A DNA stretch of 64,000 nt from Mesostigma viride (taxonomy: Eukaryota > Streptophyta > Mesostigmatophyceae > Mesostigmatales > Mesostigmataceae): the NCBI GenBank assembly GCA_009746045.1, contig RPFO01000072.1, positions 6,102,697-6,166,696 of the forward strand, read 5' to 3'. This document shows positions 11,471-22,300 of the stretch, piece by piece (position 1 is the first letter of the stretch; each line of letters starts with the position of its first letter). A model generated the notes under the pieces. The model worked only from the letters and a program-made list of their open reading frames with translations, was not told the DNA's origin and searched no databases. The position numbers and the translations under genes were made by a program.

Positions 11471-14400
11471 ATGCATCAATGGTTGGCGTTCAACGTGCTG
11501 CTGGTGGTCACGATCACCATCTTTGTGTACATTTTATTACTGTATATTCGGCGGCGGCAACGAGAACGTATGCTACGGGAGGCGATTGCCTTGGGACAAA
11601 CAAGGAGTTCGAGCCGACGCGCCCGGTCGGGCCGACGGCGGTCATCAAGGTCTTCCCGTACCTTGTCTCAGGTTTTCGTTTCACGAGGCGGTACCCTAGA
11701 ACCCATTGAGGTAATGCGCTTGGATTTTTGGAAGTGACTGTCATTTGCTCGCAAATCGTCTGCTGTGCCATTATTCTAGCGCACCGATTCCCCGCCCCAA
11801 TTTGTCGTACCTGTCCCATGGTCTCAGTATTATAATTTTTCAACATTATATTCTAATTTCATTCGGCCCATTACATGGCATTTTGGTTGTATCTTTCAAG
11901 TGAAAATAGCAAAAGGCAAGGGTTATGTCTTGGGTGTTCGCCTCGGCCTGCTGAATCTGGCGTGCCTACATCCGGATAATATGTCAGGTGTAATACAACG
12001 AACATGCTTGTGTTGCCCCCCTGTTGCCCACCTCTCGCCGTCCAGGCGCGGAATTATGACATTATAACTTATAAAGAAAGTATGTCATCCTGGGGGCAGC
12101 AGAGTAAATCGTGGGCCTGCCAAGAGCAGTACCTGTAGGCACCTCTAGTGCTTCCACCGTTTGGCTCTGAGCGAGCGTACACAAAACCCTTGGCATGCCG
12201 GGGACCAACCCAGGTCTCTTTTCTTCCCTTTGTGGCTCCTCCGTTTCTCTTCTCCAGGTAGGCCAGGTGACACCTGCTTCTCGACCGCTTCGCAAAACAA
12301 CCCTTGAACAACATTTTCAGAATCCAAACCCTTGCCTTGAAAGGGGGTTGCCTTGCAGAGCCGTAGAAACTTGTTAACTTCCAAGTCCCCAGCTACCCTT
12401 TACATCAAGTTTGCAATCGCGGGGAGGCACGGCGTTTCCACCAGTTGCTGGTGCTGCATTCCAGTAGTCTCATTTCTTGGAACCCCGTGTGGCTTTTCTC
12501 TTTTTTTATTTTTTTTTAAAACATACTTCCTCTGTGCCCTTTCCTTGGTGCCCCACCACTTGTGCCTTGGCCTGGGCCCGGGCGGTTGCCATCTGTTCGT
12601 GCCCATATTGCCCCCTCCTCCAGCGATTCCTGTCTCCCAGTGCCACAACGCCCTAGTCGCGCCCTTTGTTACCATCCTTTCCTCCCAGGGCTTGCCTTGA
12701 TGCCCCCACTTGCGTGCCTGCTTGTGGTTCATCGCCCCCCATGCACCGCGCAGCAATTCCTGTGCCCTCAGTGCCGCAACGCCGTGGTCGCGCTCACCGC
12801 GGGGAGTGGCGCGTCACTCTGCGCGAGCTGCCAGCACCGCCTGATGATGCACGTGTCCCAGGCACACCTGGGGGGGGCGCGCAACGAGCTGGCAATACCA
12901 GAGATCCGCATCAACGTGGACGCGTCGGCGCCGTCATCATCCGCGCAGGCCGCAGCGTCTCAGCGTGCGCAGCCGCAGGAGCCCCGGATGCACGTAGGTC
13001 TTTGTTGTTGCTGTGGGAGTGAGAATGCTATGATTTGATGAATGCATCTAGGCCTCTCTGCCACCAATTCGCATGTACGTCTCTCAAGGATTCCTCCACG
13101 GAGGCCTCAGCCACTGACCCGGCATCGTAGGTCTGTCCCATTGCTATCTGTCCCGTTGATGGCTGTCACCTCGATGTCTTTCACCTTGCTGTCCGTAACT
13201 TTGATATCTGTCCCATTGCTATCTGTCCCATTAATAGCTGTCACCTTGATGTCTTTCACCTTGCTGTCCGTAACTTTGATATCTGTCCCATTGCTATCTG
13301 TCCCGTTGATAGCTGTCACCTTGATGTCTTTCACCTTGCTATCCGTAACCTTGGTATATGTCAGGGATATCTGTCGCATGGATAACAGAACGCTCACGTT
13401 CGAGACTCACATGTAGGCCTCTTCACCCATCATGCATGTCTGTACTAAACCCTCATGCAGGCTGTCGTTGGTGTCGACCACCCATCACGCATGTCGACCA
13501 CCCATTCCCCACTGGTGCATGCGTGGCTCTCCACCTCTCCCGCATGTGTGGCTCTCCGCCACTCCAGTGCTGCAGAAACACACTTGAAGCCTCACAGGAA
13601 CCCGCATATCCCCGAATAAACGTTCATGCACCCTCACGTAGCGCTCATGTAGCACGCATCTGGCCCTCATGTAGCTCGCATCTGGCCCTCATGTAGCACG
13701 CATCTTGCGCTCATGTAGCGTTCGTGTAGCACTAACAGAGCATTCATGTAATGCTCATTGCGTGACGCCGTGGGCTGACCACCCTGGCCGACCATGTGAT
13801 CTCTTCTGCGTAGTGGCCGATCGCCTGAGTGCTGTGGGAAGGGTGGGCTGAGCATGTGCACGCTCTTCCTTCCCCTAACCCACGTTGTTCCCCCCGTTTC
13901 TCCACCCCCTTCCCTCCCCTCTGCCCTTATCCCACCCCAACCCTTTCCCTTATCCCACCCCACCCCTTTCCCTTATTCCACCCCACCCCTTTCCCTTATT
14001 CCACCCCACCCCTTTCCCTTATTCCACCCCACCCCTTTCCCTTATTCCACCCCACCCCTTCCCCTTATCCCTTCTCACCCGTTTCCCTTATCCCACCCCA
14101 CCCCTTTCCCTTATCCCACCCCACCCCTTTCCCTTATCCCACCCCACCCCTTTCCCTTATTCCACCCCACCCCTTTCCCTTATTCCACCCCACCCCTTTC
14201 CCTTATCCCACCCCAAGCCTTTCCCTTATCCCACCCCACCCCTTTCCCTTATCCCACCCCACCCCTTTCCCTTATCCCAACCTTAGCCTTTCCCTTGTTC
14301 CACCCCACCCCTTTCCCTTATCCCCCCCAACCCTCTCCCCCCCCACATCTCTCCCCCCTTTTCCCATCCCCCCTTGTGCCACCCCACCCCCTTCCTTTTC

Positions 14401-16109
14401 CCAACCTTCTCCATCCCTCCCCCCTCCCCGCCTCTCCCAGTTCATCACCTCCGACGAGGCACTCCAGCGAGCGATCGCGCTCTCCCTCGCCGACGCGGCC
14501 GCGCACAGCCTCAAGATGCAGCAGCAGGACGCGGTGGAGCCGCCAGCGTCTCAAGACCAGGCAGGGCAGCAGCCACCACAGCAGCAGCAATCATCACGAG
14601 GCGGGGGCGGCGGGGCGCAAGAGCCTCCCTCCCCCACGAATTCCTCGCAGGTGACGGAAGATAGCACCCGGTCCGCAGCCGGCGTGGCGCTGCTCCTGCG
14701 CAGGAAGGACGGGGATTCCAGTCCGTTGGGAGATGAGGAGGGTTCTCAGCGGGGGGGCGCGCCAGGGATGGAGGGGAAGGGAGCGGTGGTGGTCGATTTG
14801 GTCACGCTGGCGGCCAAGTCGAGCTGGAAGGAGTCCAAGGAAGAAGGAGGGAAGGCGCTCGAATGCCTGGTATGTTCTTGGACTGGTTCTTGACTGTGCG
14901 GAAAAAACAGAGGGCTATCCCTTTTATTAGAAGTTCGAAGCACCCTGATATGTGGCCATACCTGTGCCTGGTTCTTAAAAAGTTCAATGTCTTACTCGCG
15001 GTGCGATCGGACTGGAAGGATTTCTCTATGCCTGGGACCGTGACTGTTGCCTGTCCCTCCTCAAGTCCGACTCCTTTGGGGCTACTAATTGTGAGCCCGT
15101 GGTCGGCTGCTTTGGGGCTGTTTATTGTAAACCCTCGATCGGCTGTGTGTGGGCTACTTATTTTAAACCCTCGCTCAGCTGCTTACGGGCTACTTATTGT
15201 AAACCCTCGCTCGGCTGCTTGGGGGCTACTTATTGTAAACCCTCGCTCAGCTGCTTTGGGGCTATTTACTGCAACCCTCGGTCGGCTGCTTGGGGGCTAC
15301 TTATTATAAACCCTCGCTCAGCTACTTTGGTGCTATTAAATGTAACCCTCTTGCGGCTGCCAATGCGCTCGCGCACCTCCGCATCTCACCCCTCTCCCGC
15401 GGCGGTCCACCTTCTAGAAGATACCGCCAGACTCGATGGGGCCATGGGACTCTCTGTGGGACGCAACTAGCTACCCCCTCAGAAACACTGAGGGTCGCAC
15501 TCACACAACCTGGCTGCCCTCCCAAGCCAGCCACCCAACTTGAGCGCATCGAATCCTAGAATCCTGGGTGCTCCATGCTTGTCTCCTGCACGTCTCCCTG
15601 CCTCTCCTCCCCTTTTGTTCCTCTTGTCCTGCCCTTCTCTCTTTCCTGGTCCCCAGCCGTGCAGCTTATGGGCTCCCGTATTCACTTCCTCACTTCCTCT
15701 TTCCTTCGCCCCTCTCTCCTTTCCTCTCCCTGCGCGATCTCCTTCCCCTCTCGCTTTATTCACTGCCTTCGTCCGTAGGTAGCGCGCATGCGTCGCTATA
15801 TCCCTGGAAGTTTGAAATATTTCACAATTGAGTACGTGAGTTGAGCACAATTTTTTGGTATCAGCAACGCAACCAGCATCCGTCTGAGGATGCTGGGTCG
15901 CAGTGGGTCGGACTTCTAACCCTCCCATCCTGCATTTTCCCCGTTGCGTGTCGTGGCAGGTGTGTTGGGACGCCCCACCCGAGGTCTGCTGCATTCCCTG
16001 CGCCCACCGCTGCCTGTGCCGCGAGTGCGCAAGGCAAATCATGGCCCACGCCGTGAGCGGGATCCCCCGCTGCCCCTTGTGTCAAAGCTACTTGGAAGCA
16101 TGCCAGTAG
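11471..16109 (+). CDS. Membrane-anchored RING-finger E3 ubiquitin ligase-like protein with UIM (4 exons)
   Basis: Predicted exons are 11471-11710, 12754-12993, 14441-14869 and 15960-16109. All join in phase 0 with GT-AG borders and give about 352 residues. Residues 5-26 (starting LAFNVLLVVTITIF) form one membrane segment followed by an Arg-rich stretch. Residues 84-106 hold two CxxC pairs (C84/C87, C103/C106), a zinc-ribbon pattern. Residues 165-180 (DEALQRAIALSLADA) match a ubiquitin-interacting motif. The C-terminus is a RING: C302, C305, C317, H319, C323, C326, C341, C344. In this family the RING recruits an E2 and the UIM binds ubiquitin, so a membrane-bound E3 role is likely; substrates are unknown. 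The start was chosen at the first ATG before the membrane segment. Another exon between 11711 and 12753 cannot be excluded. Confidence 0.72.
13132..13356. repeat. 75-bp tandem repeat (3 copies) inside an intron of the RING gene
   Basis: Three units with a 75-bp period each start TCTGTCCCATTGCTATC and pass through TGTCACCTTGATGTC. They lie in the intron between the zinc-ribbon exon and the UIM exon. The small open frames here are repeat-derived. Confidence 0.85.
13648..13750. repeat. About 28-bp degenerate repeat (CTCATGTAGC) in an intron
   Basis: Repeated CTCATGTAGCACGCATCTGG-like units occur four to five times in the same intron, right of the 75-bp repeat and left of the pyrimidine minisatellite. 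They are degenerate toward the right. Confidence 0.6.
13915..14330. repeat. 23-bp polypyrimidine minisatellite in an intron
   Basis: About 17 units with a 23-bp period, containing CCCTTTCCCTTATTCCACC, are almost pure C/T/A on the + strand with hardly a G. The tract runs into the pyrimidine-rich 3' end of the intron that ends at 14440. The frames open through it (Pro-Leu-Ser-Leu-Ile-Pro) are not coding. Confidence 0.92.
15076..15355. repeat. About 37-bp minisatellite (seven copies) in the last intron of the RING gene
   Basis: Units contain GGGCTACTTATTGTAAACCC followed by a TCGCTCGGCTGCTT-like segment. They alternate TCGGCTGCTTGGG and TCAGCTGCTTTGG. They lie wholly inside the intron 14870-15959. 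Confidence 0.88.
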
Positions 16110-16247
16110 CGGCATGGCCAGTGTGGGCAAGCAAGCTGCCTGCCAGGCAAGGTGTGACGAGTATCTTGCCTCGTGAGGAATAAGGCATGTGTAGCGGGCT
16201 ACTTCTCACGGTACGGTCACACCATGCATCGCGTCGCTCCACCGGGG

Positions 16248-16302
16248 TGACCCTTCGGGGTCATCTTCGTATTAAGTCCTGGACGCATGGCGTGTGGTGT
16301 AA
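16248..16302 (+). terminator. UUCG-loop hairpin and TGTAA poly(A)-type signal after the RING gene
   Basis: TGACCC-TTCG-GGGTCA (16248-16263) forms a perfect 6-bp stem with a UUCG tetraloop about 140 nt after the stop. A TGTAA, the usual green-algal polyadenylation signal, follows at 16298-16302. Together they suit a 3' UTR end, though their function is inferred only from sequence. Confidence 0.45.
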
Positions 16303-16951
16303 AATAAGCTAGTTTTCCATAAATGGTGTCAATAGCCTACTAAGTATAAAACTGTACAAAACCATTCTTCGCAGAAAGCCATACCAACGGGAAAATACGT
16401 CATGATGTACTTTCGATCCCACTAGTTTTGTGCATTCTTAGCATGTGCAAAGCCTGGCTTCGTGAGTTGGACATTGTTGTTACAACGTTTGATTGGTCAG
16501 CATGCTGAATTGGCTGACCTAGGTATCAAGGAGACAACCAGCGGAGGCCAGAAATCGGGAGAATCCGGACCATGGTAACTGGAGCCTGCCGTTATCTTGT
16601 CCGCGTGTTCGAGTCGTTCAGGATGATGAAGATGAATGGTGATGGAAATGTGTAGCCGTGTGCATTGAAATTATTAGGTATGGTGATGATACGCTAACCG
16701 GTCATCCGCACGTGATCCAGGTTGGCATTCGTAGCGATTCGGGCCGTGGTGCCCACAACCTTGTAACTAGGAACTAGATAGTTAGCACCATCCATTTCAT
16801 CCCATGTTCCCCTCCCACTGAGGACTTTTGCTCACGTGACGCAGTCACGTGTCTATTAACAGGAGGAAAAAATGGTTTCGACTTAGGACTTCGTTTTTTT
16901 GCAAAACTTAGCCCTGACCGGGAGAAGACAAGTCTGCGGCCTGCGGGGGCT
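16303..16951. other. Intergenic stretch without a recognised gene
   Basis: No convincing open frame. A segment at 16791-16880 (ATTTCATCCCATGTTCCC ... CACTGAGGACTT ... AGGAGGAAAAAATGG) recurs, with its parts reordered, at 19786-19903, and a piece recurs in reverse complement near 25600. This suggests relics of older repeats. Confidence 0.5.
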
Positions 16952-17536
16952 GAGATTAAATAAGAGGTACCTTGAAATTAAATAAGAGGCGTGCCTCTAT
17001 GAATATATAGTTTCGGAGGCGAGTTTCTGTTGGCGTTAAGTCGTAGTATTGTACGATTGATAGATTGGTAGTGCACTGGTGGTACTGCACGACGGTATTG
17101 GACGGAGTTCCCGGAATCCCGGTCTGGCAAGCGGATTTTGCATCTCACGGGTACATCTCACGGGTACAGTACACGACGCGGCACGAAAATGGCTCGCAGA
17201 AAAGCTAGGAACCTAGGCGACTACCTATTTGGCGCCGCGTCGGTCGTGACGTTGTTTACTCCGTTGGATCTGCATCTACGGCGTTCGTGGGTTGTTTCGA
17301 AACCCGGTCGATGAGATTTATCGGAGAAGTCGGGTATAAAAATGATCCTTTTTCGACAATTACGAGAAAATGTAAAAGTCGAAAGGAATTAAACGGCTTG
17401 ACATGTTGTCGATTTGCCGTCCAATACTACAAGTTAACGCCAATCGAAACTCGCGTCCAAACATATATTTGGATCAAATATATTTGGATAGAGGCATGTC
17501 TCTTATTTAATTTCAAGGTACCTCTTAATTAATCTC
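16952..17536. mobile_element. Foldback / MITE-like element with about 105-119-bp terminal inverted repeats
   Basis: The left end (16952-17055, GAGATTAAATAAGAGGTACC...) and the reverse complement of the right end (17418-17536, GAGATTAATTAAGAGGTACC...) align through CTTGAAATTAAATAAGAG, the GCCTCTAT block, GGCGTTAA and GTAGTATTG, with a few substitutions and an indel. The centre has no transposase-sized open frame. A clear target-site duplication is not visible, so the outer borders may be a few bases off. Confidence 0.7.
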
Positions 17537-17618
17537 GGGCCCGGCCTCGGGCTATTAAAAAATTAAATTATAACATGCCTCCGTGGGGAGGTCATGTAGC
17601 ACATATTTCATGAGGGAT

Positions 17619-19608
17619 TAATTAATTAATTAATTAATTATCAACATCACTCCGTTGGGAGTAGATGTAGCACATAGCCCTGAGAAGGGGCATATGGCTT
17701 TTAATACATTCTAGGCTACTTCATGCAAGGGTGGGAATGTAAGCTACCCCTGCTCTAGGGGCACCAGGGCACCTGCACCCTCATGGTCTATCACGCTATG
17801 CCCGGGTAAGGGGGGAGCATGCCTGTGAGGGAGGAAGATCATCATGGCTATACAAGAGCTAGGACATGGCTGCTCGACAGAGAGCATCTCTCTGCATGGC
17901 ATAGCATGGCTAAATTCTTAATGCAACATCCATGGGGGTCCCATTATAGACAAAGCATGGCTAAATGTTGAAGGCATCATCCATGGGGGCCATTATGGGC
18001 GCACATGCGCGTGGGCCACATGCTAGGCTAAGCCTTACTAATCTACACTACTGGTATATATATTCCTAGTCTGAGGTGGCAGGAGGGGGCTGCCAGGGCT
18101 TGTGGTCAACGTGGATGACCGCCCCCCTCCAGTATACCGGCTTCCCCCTTGCGCTCTGCCGGAGCTGAAGGTAGGTCGGCCATAGCTCGCGTCGCCGCTG
18201 TTGCTGGGCCAGGGTCAAGTCGTCGTCCAGCGTGAAGCGAGTCTCCGAGAGCTTCTTGCGGCATTTAAGGAACGCCAGCTTGTCCGCCATGTACTTAAAG
18301 GTGAGGAGCACGGGTGCCGGGCCAGCCTTCCCCCGCGCGCGGGGGAGGCGGACAGCCGACATGTCCAGCTCACCAGTGAGTAACATGGGGGCAAGAATGG
18401 CGCGCTTAAATGCCTCAAGAAGGCTCGTGGAGGTCTCACCTGCCTGCTGGTCGAAGTGCTTGACGATGACATTGTGGCTGCGCCGGGCGATGTCGGCTTC
18501 CTCGCGAAGGTCGAGGGCTTGTTGCTTGAGTTGTGCCGAGATGGTGGAGGTGGTGGAGGTGGTGTGCTGCTTAAGCAAGTCCGCCCAGGTGGAGGGAGCA
18601 TCGCCGGCCGGGCCAGCAGGCGCCGGCTGGGTGGCGATGTCCTTCACCGCTTGGGCGGTGAGGCCGGCGGTGTCATGCAAGCTCTCAAGGGCGTTGGCGG
18701 TGGCTTGAAGGCGTTGGTCGAGGTCGAGGAGCTGGGCTTTGATGTCGGCTGTGGAGGCGGAAATGGCAGTGGAGGTGGAGGCGGCGGCGGTGGAAATGTG
18801 AGGAAGTTCAGCAGTCAGCGTGCCGCCGATTGCTGCTATGTCGGCAGCAAGGGGGGTCACGTGCTGCTGAAAGGCTTCCGTGAGGATGGAGCGGAGGGTG
18901 GGGACGGAAAGGGGTGAAGCCCAGATCTCGGCGTCAGAGCGCTGGAGAAGGGAGTTGAGGATGGCGTGCTGGAGATGGGGGCGGAAGCTGCCGATGAGCC
19001 CGTAGATGTTGTCCCAGCGGCGGCCGTCCGGGGCGAGGAGGCGATTGGTGGAGTAGAGATGGAGGCACAGGTCGTTAAGCGAAGCGTAGTCCCCGAAGAA
19101 GATGCAGCGCATAGCATCGGTCGGAGAAATGGTGGCCCAGTCGTAATCTGTGACCTTGAAAGTCCGGGGACGAAAGCCCGGGTCTGTGTATTGGGGGCGT
19201 GAAGACCCTCCTGTGTCGGCGGCTGGGCGGGTGCGCTTGGGGTCAGGCGATGCAGATGGCGAGGCGTTAAGCCCGGGGGGTTGCGGGGCGACCACCAGTG
19301 CACGACTAGTGTCATCGCCGCCTGCCGGACCTGATGGCGAAGCTGCAGCCGGAGCTGCAGACGTATTTTCATTGCCGAGCGCAGCCGCCAGGCTGCGTTG
19401 CGTCGAGGCGCGTTTGTTCGCCATATATTGCGTTTTAGATTCGGAAAATTATATCAGCATGTGCGTCTTAGAAAGACGAAGCGATAGTGATATTCACGGC
19501 TAAATTCGGTGCTCAAACGTGAAAGTTATGAGCTCCGACAGCCATGGCTACCTCGTGGCCGGAACTCCTTCCACTGGGACATGGACGGTTGCATCATCGA
19601 ATGAGCCC
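17619..19608 (-). mobile_element. Complete ORF1-only (HAL1-like) non-LTR retroelement, 1,990 bp
   Basis: TCATGAGGGAT flanks it on both sides (17608-17618 and 19609-19619), an 11-bp target-site duplication that proves an insertion into the older element. Read on the minus strand it has a 184-bp leader, one L1-ORF1-like gene (19424-18066), a 425-bp 3' UTR, a CTCC-CAAC-GGAG hairpin (17650-17661) and an ATTA-repeat tail (17619-17640). No reverse transcriptase or endonuclease lies between the duplications. The layout therefore matches a non-autonomous element mobilised in trans, like mammalian HAL1. Confidence 0.82.
18066..19424 (-). CDS. L1-type ORF1 protein (RNA-binding chaperone-like) of a non-LTR element
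   Basis: An intact 452-residue frame. The N-terminal ~85 residues are Ala/Ser/Pro-rich. A conserved block follows at ~90-190 (TFKVTDYDWATISP, FFGDYASLNDLCLHLY). Residues ~195-275 are Ala/Ser/Thr-rich, with heptad-like spacing in KAQLLDLDQRLQATANALES that suggests a coiled coil. Residues ~310-400 resemble the RRM of L1 ORF1p (VIVKHFD ... LLTFKYMADKLAFL). The C-terminus resembles the L1 CTD (RFTLDDDLTLAQQQRRRELW ... VYWRGAVIHVDHKPW). ORF1p trimers coat element RNA during target-primed reverse transcription. Decayed copies of the same C-terminus occur at 21784-22098 and 26955-27277. The family assignment rests on this architecture and has not been searched. Confidence 0.75.
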   Translation of the reverse strand: MANKRASTQRSLAAALGNENTSAAPAAASPSGPAGGDDTSRALVVAPQPPGLNASPSASPDPKRTRPAADTGGSSRPQYTDPGFRPRTFKVTDYDWATISPTDAMRCIFFGDYASLNDLCLHLYSTNRLLAPDGRRWDNIYGLIGSFRPHLQHAILNSLLQRSDAEIWASPLSVPTLRSILTEAFQQHVTPLAADIAAIGGTLTAELPHISTAAASTSTAISASTADIKAQLLDLDQRLQATANALESLHDTAGLTAQAVKDIATQPAPAGPAGDAPSTWADLLKQHTTSTTSTISAQLKQQALDLREEADIARRSHNVIVKHFDQQAGETSTSLLEAFKRAILAPMLLTGELDMSAVRLPRARGKAGPAPVLLTFKYMADKLAFLKCRKKLSETRFTLDDDLTLAQQQRRRELWPTYLQLRQSARGKPVYWRGAVIHVDHKPWQPPPATSD

Positions 19609-20070
19609 TCATGAGGGATGGGAGGGGGGAAGCCGCGTGATCGAACTATCCTAACTCTATCTAGAAAATCCTACCTACACTACTCATCAAAACGCCTCCT
19701 CCGCTTGGGGGGAGGTGGCTTATAAGTCCTCGGGCTATAAGTTTGCAAAAAAAAAGTCTGTAAGTCCGGGCAAAGGTGAACAGGAGGAAAAAATGGTATT
19801 AATTAATTAATTAATTAGTTAATTAATTAATCCATTTCATCCCATGTTCCCTTCCCACTGAGGACTTATCCTCATGCACGTGCATGACGCAGTCACGTGT
19901 ACTAAGTGAGATCGACAACTTTTCCTGGACGCATTTATTAACGACCTTGCCAACAAGCTGGACGGCGCGGTCACCAACAGTGCTGCGGTCAATTTTGCGT
20001 GTAGGATCCGCTGCTCATGTCCGCAAGAAGGACTTGTACCTCGGCAGCTCGCATAGGACATTGAAGGCCT

Positions 20071-21201
20071 AATTAATTAATTAATTAGACTCGTGCTCCC
20101 GTTGGGGAGTCACGGAGCATTAACCCTGATGGATGGATGGATGGATGGATGGGGACACACAATCCTACCGGTCTAATCTATCTACAACAGCAAGCCAACT
20201 CTAGTCTAAGCTCTCTACCCTAGGGGACCTGTCTGGCGTGCTTCCCGCGTGTTTGCACACGCGGGCGCTTCCCCACAGGAGGGGGTTCGTTGTCCTCTAT
20301 GACCTGGGCCCACTTGGCCTTGTCCATCATCTTGTTCCAAATCACGGAGAGGCCTAGGCACCCCATGTCCTCTACTAGCTAGCTGTTCTTTGAAGGTGTG
20401 GGCCTTGCGGCGGCGAGCATAATTTGCGGGGCCCGGCCCACGTAAGGAGGTGCCGGCCAGGCTGAGCTGGGCGCAGTCCCGCGGGGGGGCCACGTACGTG
20501 AGGTGTCTACCTGGTTGGTGCGAGCTAAGTGCCCTACTAGCTGCAGGCGCCGCTGGTGATATATGGATGCCGAGGTACAGGTCCTCATTGCGAACATGAG
20601 CAGCATATGCTACCCTGAAAATGGATCGCAGCATGTTGGTGACCGCGCCGTCCAGCTTTCTGGCCAGGTCGGCGGTGAGGGTCCACGTCTCGGCCCCGTA
20701 CGTAAGAACAGGGAGGACTAGGACCTTAAACAGGTCCTGTTTCTCGATCTTGCCCAAGGGCTTGCGCCACAGGGTCCGGTATTGGCGTAACGCGTGCCAG
20801 GCGAGGGAGATACGGTGGTCCACATCGGCCTCGCAGCTGGGGAGGAGGCTGCCCAGCAATTACTTGACGCGGTCCCTATACAGGACTCGGGAGCCGTCAA
20901 GGAGAAAGAGGTCGGGCGGGGGCTGAGTGAGCCCAATTAATCGCCAGAGCCTCTGTCTTCTTGCTGACCTCAAGCCCCACGTTGTGGTCCAGCAGGGGGC
21001 GTCCATCGTAAGCAGACAATGTCTAGTTTCTTTGCTGCATGGCATGCAGAACCCCTCGCATGACAAAGGCCTGGTTGTCTGTAAGGAAGGAAGGGCGCGA
21101 ACCGCAAAAGCCGTGTGGTTACTTGGGGGAAGCAACATGGGTGCATGCGGGGGCATCATGGACATGCACAGACAACTCTGTGTCCTAACTGTGGAGGACA
21201 A
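20071..21201 (-). mobile_element. Decayed LINE 3' end: reverse-transcriptase C-terminal fragment with hairpin and tail
   Basis: The minus strand reads the region after the RT palm: SLQTTRPLS ... GLTQPPPDLFLLDGSRVLY, then a stop, then LGSLLPSCEADVDHRISLAW and LVLPVLTYGAETWTLTADLA, which is typical of LINE RT thumb/connection sequence. Palm motifs are missing and frames are broken. At its 3' end come a GGAT repeat (about 20130-20155), the CTCCC/GGGAG hairpin (20096-20109) and a TTAA-type tail (20071-20087). It is a 5'-truncated, inactive copy. Confidence 0.75.
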
Positions 21202-21459
21202 GGAGGTCTAGCTTTGAAGAGGTCCTATTTCCTGAGCTTGCGCAACGACTTCACATCACTGCATGGGCACGATATTTGCATAGGGTGCATGGTCCAGGGA
21301 TTCAGGTGATGCCAACCGGAGTGTCGACGGTGGGATGGGTGGAGGTCTGGAGGACTCTTCAAACCTAGCCAATACAAAACCCGTCTATCAAGTGATACAT
21401 TAATTGCGAGCCCATCCGGCGTTGGCCCATGTCGCCGTGGAAAATCTAGCGTGTAACAC

Positions 21460-22300
21460 ATGGCTGCTGAGCTCCCCACCGGCCACCATCCCCACCGCCA
21501 CCGCCACCCTCCTCGCCTCCCCCCCCCCCCCCCCCCTCCGACTCCACCGACTCCATCACCGCCCAGCTCCGCGACATCGACCAGCGCCTTAAGGACAATG
21601 CCATCGCCATCGAGGTCCTGCAAAACACCGCAGAAGGACATTGCCGCCAAGCCATGCAGCCCCTGCTGGCCTGCGGCCGGCGATGCTCCTCCCATCACGA
21701 CCTGGGCGGACATGCTTAAGCAGCACACCACCTCCACCACCTAGCTCCGCCGTCGCAGCCCATGCAGCTCCAGCGGCAGACGCTTGATCTGCGCGAGGAG
21801 GCCGAGCTCGCCAAGCGCAGCCTCAACCGTCAAGACTGACTTCGACATGGAGGAAGGTGAGAATTCCGAGAAGCTTGCCCGTGCGTTTGAGAGGGAAATC
21901 CTTGGTCGCATGGGCCTTGCTGGTGAGATCGAGCTGGTCGCCCATCGCCTTCCCCGCAGGCGGGGTAAGGCAGGGGCGCCCCCGCTCCTTCTCACCTTTA
22001 AGAACCCGGCGGACAAGATTTCTTTTCTCACTAGACGCCGCAAGCGGCTCGAGAAGACTCACTTCACCCTTGACGACGACTTGACCCTGGCCCTATGATG
22101 TGCCACACTCCCGATGATGCCTAGCCTTATTTAGTTATGATGTGCCCATGCAGAGAGCTGCTCTCTGCTGAGATGCCACGCTCTAGTTTTTGTATAGCTA
22201 TGATGATCTTCCCCCCCATGACAGGCTCCCCCTTAGCTGGGCATAGCTTGATAGATCATGGGGATGCAGGTGCCCTGCATGGCCGCACTACAATACGCTT
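21460..22300 (+). pseudogene. Decayed ORF1 copy (plus strand) with part of its 3' UTR
   Basis: The translated remains match the intact ORF1 at 18066-19424: ITTWADMLKQHTTSTT, then a frame break, then LVAHRLPRRRGKAGAPPLLL and THFTLDDDLTLAL with a premature end. The DNA that follows to about 22300 matches the intact element's 3' UTR (AGATCATGGGGATGCAGGTG region). Its true 3' end, with hairpin (23227-23238) and TTAA tail, is displaced to the right by later insertions, including the one at 22822-23159. The C-homopolymer at about 21520-21537 is part of the decay. Confidence 0.65.

Larger units (their letters stand above)
17556..19737 (-). mobile_element. Older truncated non-LTR element, split by a later insertion
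   Basis: The 11-bp sequence CCTCGGGCTAT lies on both sides (17545-17555 and 19738-19748), which marks a target-site duplication. The element itself is only 17556-17618 plus 19620-19737. From the tail inward it has an AAATTAAATTATAAC tail, a hairpin at 17578-17591 (CCTCC/GGAGG), then sequence matching the insertion at 22822-23159 (GAGGGATGG, CCGCGT.ATCG, CTATCCTAAC, GGGGGGAGGTGGCTT). It is a 5'-truncated 3' end only, with no open frame. Confidence 0.75.

Noticed and set aside
13829-14440. N-terminal extension of the UIM exon through the Pro-Leu-Ile-Pro frame
   Set aside because: The frame is an open reading of the 23-bp intronic minisatellite. A CAG acceptor at 14438-14440 and matching phase 0 place the exon start at 14441.
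18201-18917. Plus-strand frames opposite the ORF1 gene
   Set aside because: Overlap the antisense of an intact 452-residue L1-ORF1-like gene and have no motif.
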